Below, one piece after another: positions 6,798 to 9,756 of a DNA stretch of 9,756 nt. A program made the translations under genes and the position numbers. This stretch comes from an uncultured Hyphomicrobiales bacterium (GTDB lineage Bacteria; Pseudomonadota; Alphaproteobacteria; Rhizobiales; CAJQND01): NCBI GenBank assembly GCA_905479595.1, contig CAJQND010000239.1:1-9756 (forward strand), in the 5' to 3' direction. A model generated the notes under the pieces. It searched no databases, was not told where the DNA came from, and was given only the letters and a program-made list of their open reading frames with translations. Numbering within the stretch: the stretch's first letter is position 1; the number at the start of each line of letters is the position of its first letter.

Positions 6798-6918
6798 CCT
6801 TCGGGTGCGACTGCAAAGCCTGCCTGCTTCGTTGGAAAGTCTTGAAAACCGGGCGGTATCTTGCGTCTTTCCGCCTGGCTGGCAGGCTTTGCAGCCAGCG
6901 CAGAATGGAGACTATTAA
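6718..6918 (+). CDS. Doubtful 66-residue ORF carried by the insertion element
   Basis: The ATG at 6718 lies 6 nt after AGGAGG (6706-6711) and the frame stays open across both hairpins, stopping within the right terminal repeat (TAA at 6916-6918). The product starts MLENNRKFRLSALMSIVC and resembles no transposase I know. The Shine-Dalgarno and much of the coding sequence are also hairpin arms, so the ORF may simply be a by-product of the fold. Listed because it has a proper ribosome binding site and is confined to the element. Confidence 0.15.
   Translation: MLENNRKFRLSALMSIVCQQVGPPGETLRVRLQSLPASLESLENRAVSCVFPPGWQALQPAQNGDY
6811..6894. repeat. Second internal hairpin of the element
   Basis: Perfect 14-bp stem CTGCAAAGCCTGCC (6811-6824) / GGCAGGCTTTGCAG (6881-6894), with a further inner 6-bp stem GGAAAG (6834-6839) / CTTTCC (6867-6872). 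A tiny ACCC-TTC-GGGT hairpin (6796-6806) sits between the two large hairpins. Together with the terminal repeats this gives a closed, branched fold. Confidence 0.85.
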
Positions 6919-6932
6919 TGGGTCCTGACCCT
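6909..6932 (-). repeat. Right terminal inverted repeat of the element
   Basis: Exact reverse complement of 6666-6689, ending GGGTCCTGACCCT. Inside it, CAGAATGG (6901-6908) mirrors the inner part of the left end with one base fewer. The last T may belong to the target. Confidence 0.9.
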
Positions 6933-7076
6933 GGACCAAGGGTTGCGAGCAAGCCGCCTTTGCGGCCATTGGCAAGAGTTTGCCCGGCGGCATAAATCAG
7001 CGCGGGGCCGGGAATATAGGCAAACAGAAGCGTTACCAGGAGAAACTGAACGAGCAGATCGGTTGATGCCAAAAAT

Positions 7077-7622
7077 TCAGTCCCCTTCAAACTCAACCAA
7101 GGTGTGCACCTTGATGCCGGCATCGCGCAATTTTGCAGCACCGCCCAAACTTGGCAGATCGACAACAAACGCTGCAGATACGATTTCTCCACCAGATTCC
7201 TGGATCAGGGATACCGCCGCATCCGCTGTGCCGCCGGTTGCAATCAGATCATCGATCATCAAGATCCGATCGCCTTTTTTAATCGCATCTGCGTGAATTT
7301 CAACCCGGTCAACGCCATATTCAAGCTTGTATTCGCGCCCGATTACCTTCCACGGCAATTTGCCTTTTTTGCGAATCGGCACAAACCCGCGCCCAAGCTC
7401 ATGGGCAACGGCACCGCCAAGGATAAAACCTCGCGCCTCAATGCCGATAACATAGTCGACCCGGTCTTCGAGAAATGGCCATAAAAGCTCGTCTACACAG
7501 GCACGGAACCCATGCGGGTTTGCCAAAAGGGTAGTGATGTCGCGAAACATGATGCCCGGCTTCGGGTAGTCAGGAATCGTGCGGATATATCGCTTTATGT
7601 CGAAGCCGTTGCGCAGGTCCAT
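7077..7622 (-). CDS. apt: Adenine phosphoribosyltransferase
   Basis: Purine-salvage enzyme making AMP and pyrophosphate from adenine and PRPP in the cytoplasm. Length 181 is normal. Landmarks: IRTIPDYPKPGIMFRDIT (13-30), typical of Apt; the IEARGFILGGAVAHELGRGFVPIRKKGKLP region (61-90), which holds the base and pyrophosphate contacts; and the PRPP-binding loop ILMIDDLIATGGT (120-132) with the paired Asp124/Asp125. The ATG at 7622 is preceded by AAGGA. It lies downstream of the BMP gene across a hairpin, and 4 nt before the broken LysE gene, so LysE was probably translated from the apt message. MtnP in the same strand block produces its substrate adenine. Confidence 0.97.
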   Translation of the reverse strand: MDLRNGFDIKRYIRTIPDYPKPGIMFRDITTLLANPHGFRACVDELLWPFLEDRVDYVIGIEARGFILGGAVAHELGRGFVPIRKKGKLPWKVIGREYKLEYGVDRVEIHADAIKKGDRILMIDDLIATGGTADAAVSLIQESGGEIVSAAFVVDLPSLGGAAKLRDAGIKVHTLVEFEGD

Positions 7623-7646
7623 TTTGGAGAAATTCCTTTTAAGTGG

Positions 7647-7674
7647 CCAGGGCTGGATGAATATCCAGCCCTGG
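7647..7674. terminator. Perfect 12-bp hairpin between the BMP gene and apt
   Basis: CCAGGGCTGGAT (7647-7658) and ATCCAGCCCTGG (7663-7674) form a perfect stem with a GAAT loop, 10 nt after the BMP stop and 24 nt before the apt start. On the transcribed (minus) strand the hairpin is followed by CCACTTAAAAGG, without a T-run, so it is not a textbook terminator there. On the plus strand it is followed by TTTCATTCGTTT. Most likely it attenuates or stabilises the BMP transcript, allowing some read-through to apt. Confidence 0.5.
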
Positions 7675-7684
7675 TTTCATTCGT

Positions 7685-8758
7685 TTACTTCGGCAATTGG
7701 CCATCGACACCTTCGACATAAAAATTCATGCCGAGCAATGTGCCGTCATCGATGCTCTCGCCTTCTTTTGCGGCTTCGCTGCCATCTTGTTTCTTTATCG
7801 GACCGGCAAATGGTTTGAGCGTTCCAGCCTTAATGGCTTCCATTGCGTCCGTTGCTTCTTTTTTGACGTCGTCTGGAATGGCCACATTTAAAGGTGCCAT
7901 CTGCACCATGCCAACATCCAGGCCGCCCCAAGTGTCCTTGGACGCCCAGGAGCCGTCCATGACAGCCTTGACCCGTTCGATGTAATATCCGTCCCAATTA
8001 TCGATGATGGCCGTCAGCTGGGCCTTGGGGGCGAACTGAGACATGTCAGATGCCTGGCCGACGCCAAGTTTACCAGCGGCTTCCGCGGTTTGTAGCGGCG
8101 CGGTTGAATCCGTATGCTGGAGGATAATATCAGCGCCCTGGTCCATGAGCACTTTGGCTGCGTCGGCTTCCTTGCCTGGATCATACCAGGATGAAACCCA
8201 GACAACTTTGACCGTTGCTTTTGGATTGACCTTACGCAGAGCGATTGTGAATGCGTTAATGCCCCGGACAACTTCAGGAATGGGAAAAGAGCCGATATAG
8301 CCAATGACGTTTGATTTGGTCATGCGGCCTGCGATAATACCGGCAACATAGCGGCCCTCATAGAAACGCGATGAATAGGTGGAAAGATTTGCCGCCCGCT
8401 TATATCCGGTGGCGTGTTCGAATTTTACGTTGGGAAACTGTTTGGCCACCTTCAGTGTCGGGTTCATGTACCCAAACGAGGTGGTAAAGATAATGTTGTT
8501 TCCCGATGCTGCCAGTTCGCGGATTACGCGCTCAGCATCAGCACCTTCTTTGACGCTTTCCACATAAGTGGTTTTGACTTTGTCACCAAATTCTTTTTCA
8601 AGCGCCTTGCGGCCTACATCATGGCGGTACGTCCAGCCATGGTCGCCGACCGGGCCAACATAAACAAACCCAACCTTTGTCACGTCTTCAGCGCTTGCCA
8701 AAGGCGCGCCCAGCATTGCTGCTGCCATCATCAAGATGGGCAAAAATACTCGTTTCAT
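7685..8758 (-). CDS. BMP/PnrA-family ABC transporter substrate-binding protein
   Basis: A periplasmic binding protein of the basic membrane protein (BMP/PnrA/Med) family, many of which bind purine nucleosides; the ligand here is inferred. 357 residues. Signal peptide MKRVFLPILMMAAAMLGAPLASA with cleavage after Ala23; there is no lipobox, so a free periplasmic protein. The mature part starts TKVGFVYVGPVGDHGWTYRHDVGRKALE, characteristic of the family, and continues with VIRELAASGNNIIFTTSFGY, FEHATGYKR, YEGRYVAGIIAGRMTKSNVIGYIGSFPIPEVVRGINAF and VVWVSSWYDPGKE. GAGGA lies 7 nt before the ATG. No ATPase or permease gene is in the window, so it is an orphan here. It sits 116 nt downstream of mtnP and upstream of apt, which fits a role in purine uptake. 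Confidence 0.92.
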   Translation of the reverse strand: MKRVFLPILMMAAAMLGAPLASAEDVTKVGFVYVGPVGDHGWTYRHDVGRKALEKEFGDKVKTTYVESVKEGADAERVIRELAASGNNIIFTTSFGYMNPTLKVAKQFPNVKFEHATGYKRAANLSTYSSRFYEGRYVAGIIAGRMTKSNVIGYIGSFPIPEVVRGINAFTIALRKVNPKATVKVVWVSSWYDPGKEADAAKVLMDQGADIILQHTDSTAPLQTAEAAGKLGVGQASDMSQFAPKAQLTAIIDNWDGYYIERVKAVMDGSWASKDTWGGLDVGMVQMAPLNVAIPDDVKKEATDAMEAIKAGTLKPFAGPIKKQDGSEAAKEGESIDDGTLLGMNFYVEGVDGQLPK

Positions 8759-8874
8759 TGAAAAATCCTCACCTGTCGTGTTTTTGATAATGGCGATCAG
8801 TGTAGCGATTTCTGCGTCTGGATAAAGCCGATATCCGGTTCGCGTTGATAACCAATCTGCGGGGCAAGCACGCT

Positions 8875-9744
8875 TTAGCCGAGCACTCGGCCTGCAACCG
8901 CATCAAGTTTTGCCATAACTGCCGGGTCCCGGGCTTCAGGTGGGGTGATAATCGCAAACTCGAGCGCTTTGTCCGATCCATCGGGGCAATCTGGGTGGGT
9001 TTTGGGAAAGTCCGCTGCCAGGCGAGTGACAAGGCGAGCTGCATTGGCGCTGTTTGCACCCATCACTGCCAGGATCGAGGGAATATCTACTTCACCGTGG
9101 TCGGGATGCCAGCTGTCAAAATCAGTCACCATGGCGATGCTGGAATAGCAAATTTCGGCCTCGCGGGCGAGCTTTGCTTCCGGCATGTTGGTCATGCCGA
9201 TTACATCACAACCCCAGGCGCGGTACATGTGGCTTTCCGCCAGAGTGGAAAATTGCGGACCCTCCATCACCAGATAAGTGCCGCCAATATGGTGCTGGAT
9301 AGCTTCTGCTTTTGCCGCATCCCCAACACGGGCAGCAAGCCCGGAGCTGATCGGGTGGGCAACCGACACATGCGCCACGCAGCCGGTACCAAAAAAGCTC
9401 TTTTCCCGCGCAAAAGTTCGGTCGATGAACTGGTCAACAATAACAAACATGCCAGGTGGAAGGTCTTCACGGAACGATCCGCAGGCAGAGATTGACACAA
9501 GGTCCGTAACGCCAGCGCGTTTCAGGGCATCAATATTTGCCCGGTAATTGATCTCGGTTGGTGGAATCGCATGGCCCGGCCCGTGGCGGGCGATGAATAC
9601 GACCGGCAATCCATTGATTTCACCGCGGCGCAGCGGCCCGGATGGTGCTCCCCAAGGTCCGCTCACCTCTTCCAGGCGCGAATGCTCCAGTTCCAGATCG
9701 TAAAATCCAGAACCGCCAATGATGCCGAGAACGCTGTCGGTCAT
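8875..9744 (-). CDS. mtnP: S-methyl-5'-thioadenosine phosphorylase
   Basis: Cleaves methylthioadenosine, the by-product of polyamine and related synthesis, with phosphate into adenine and 5-methylthioribose 1-phosphate. 289 residues, as usual. Motifs of the PNP/MTAP trimeric family: IIGGSGFY (8-15, phosphate loop), RHGPGH (53-58), MEGPQFSTLAE (160-170), GMTNMPEAKLAREAEICY (183-200) and TDFDSWH (207-213). Asp208 and Asp210 are at the positions that give 6-amino-purine (adenine) specificity; hypoxanthine/guanine PNPs carry Asn there, so MTAP is preferred over PNP. The ATG at 9744 is chosen because GGAG stands 6 nt before it; the frame is open to the window end but a TTG start at 9756 would have its own upstream outside. 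Upstream context is not visible. Confidence 0.96.
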   Translation of the reverse strand: MTDSVLGIIGGSGFYDLELEHSRLEEVSGPWGAPSGPLRRGEINGLPVVFIARHGPGHAIPPTEINYRANIDALKRAGVTDLVSISACGSFREDLPPGMFVIVDQFIDRTFAREKSFFGTGCVAHVSVAHPISSGLAARVGDAAKAEAIQHHIGGTYLVMEGPQFSTLAESHMYRAWGCDVIGMTNMPEAKLAREAEICYSSIAMVTDFDSWHPDHGEVDIPSILAVMGANSANAARLVTRLAADFPKTHPDCPDGSDKALEFAIITPPEARDPAVMAKLDAVAGRVLG

Positions 9745-9756
9745 GTATATCTCCAA

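Larger units (their letters stand above)
6667..6931. mobile_element. MITE-like structured insertion element inside the LysE gene
   Basis: Perfect 24-bp terminal inverted repeats (6666-6689 and 6909-6932), extending imperfectly to about 32 bp, bound a segment without transposase. Two long hairpins fill most of the inside. Its limits match exactly the break in the LysE protein. The left end follows TA (6665-6666); the right end is followed by TG (6932-6933). If that was once a TA target duplication, removing 267 bp joins the gene as GGT CTA AGT (Gly-Leu-Ser), in frame. No other target duplication is visible. TA targets are known for IS630/mariner-type and some IS5-type elements; I cannot name the parent family from these ends. 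Confidence 0.85.
6176..7072 (-). pseudogene. LysE/RhtB-family amino-acid exporter, disrupted by an insertion
   Basis: Both halves are clearly one inner-membrane exporter of the LysE/RhtB type. The N-terminal part (about 7072-6934) reads ASTDLLVQFLLVTLLFAYIPGPALIYAAGQTLANGRKGGLLATLG, including the typical PGPA motif. The C-terminal part (about 6666-6176) continues LSAGGYVHVIAAAFGLSALL, VLKFVGAAYLVWLG and ends SLMILLGIRLALSNE. Between them lies the structured element. Both parts are in the same frame, but the element brings in stops (TGA at 6740-6742, TAA at 6680-6682 on this strand). Without it the protein would be about 210 residues, the family norm. The start is a probable TTG at 7072-7070, 4 nt after the apt stop, with GGGGA in the apt tail as ribosome binding site. 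The exporter is probably inactive; translation restarting at the GTG codon at 6649-6647 would lack the first helices. Confidence 0.88.

Noticed and set aside
6667..6931. Insertion sequence coding a transposase
   Set aside because: The element is too short and neither strand has a transposase-like protein; it can only be non-autonomous.
6740..7192. 150-codon minus-strand ORF as an independent gene
   Set aside because: It is a composite: apt tail in a wrong frame, the N-terminal LysE part, and read-through into the insertion element.
8759..8874. Promoter or terminator in the mtnP-BMP gap
   Set aside because: On the minus strand there are only weak boxes (such as TACACT without a well-spaced -35), and no hairpin with a T-run; nothing firm enough to list.
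8845..9495. Long plus-strand ORF (216 codons) opposite mtnP
   Set aside because: It is antisense to a well-supported MtnP with all family motifs, and its own product shows no family resemblance.
9745..9756. TTG at the window edge as the mtnP start
   Set aside because: GGAG within this stretch is the ribosome binding site for the ATG at 9744, which gives the normal family N-terminus.

Overview
The window looks like chromosomal DNA of an alphaproteobacterium, most likely of the Hyphomicrobiales (Rhizobiales). This is inferred from the prs-rplY-pth-ychF order, the long acidic tail on the L25/CTC-type ribosomal protein, the C-terminal extension on Pth, and the general protein style. Base composition is moderate, by eye a little above half G+C. 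Twelve protein-coding loci are recognisable, one of them broken. I see no tRNA, rRNA or CRISPR.

Plus-strand half (1-6150). The window opens inside a homocysteine S-methyltransferase-family gene, followed by an uncharacterised lipoprotein gene. Next comes prs (PRPP synthetase), and then rplY (L25/CTC). rplY has a good sigma70-like promoter and an unusual leader: a hairpin that encloses a strong Shine-Dalgarno, plus a 19-codon upstream ORF overlapping the rplY start. After a hairpin comes a tight cluster of pth, ychF and two paralogous MaoC-type hotdog genes, with gaps of 11 and 2 nt and then a 4-nt ATGA overlap. This pairs translation-quality-control genes with a likely (R)-hydratase-type enzyme pair.

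Minus-strand half (6176-9756). In transcription order this holds mtnP (methylthioadenosine phosphorylase), a BMP/PnrA-type substrate-binding protein gene, apt (adenine phosphoribosyltransferase) and a LysE/RhtB exporter gene. mtnP releases adenine from methylthioadenosine. Apt joins adenine to PRPP to make AMP, and the PRPP comes from the product of prs in the same window. The BMP protein probably binds an external nucleoside. This half therefore reads as a small adenine-salvage neighbourhood.

The most unusual object is a non-coding element of about 265 bp (about 6667-6931) inserted in the LysE gene. It has 24-bp perfect terminal inverted repeats and two further long internal hairpins, so it can fold almost end to end. 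It looks like a MITE or similar non-autonomous structured element. Its length is a multiple of three under a TA-target model, so the exporter is broken by in-frame stops rather than by a frameshift, and joining the flanks recreates a normal LysE of about 210 residues.
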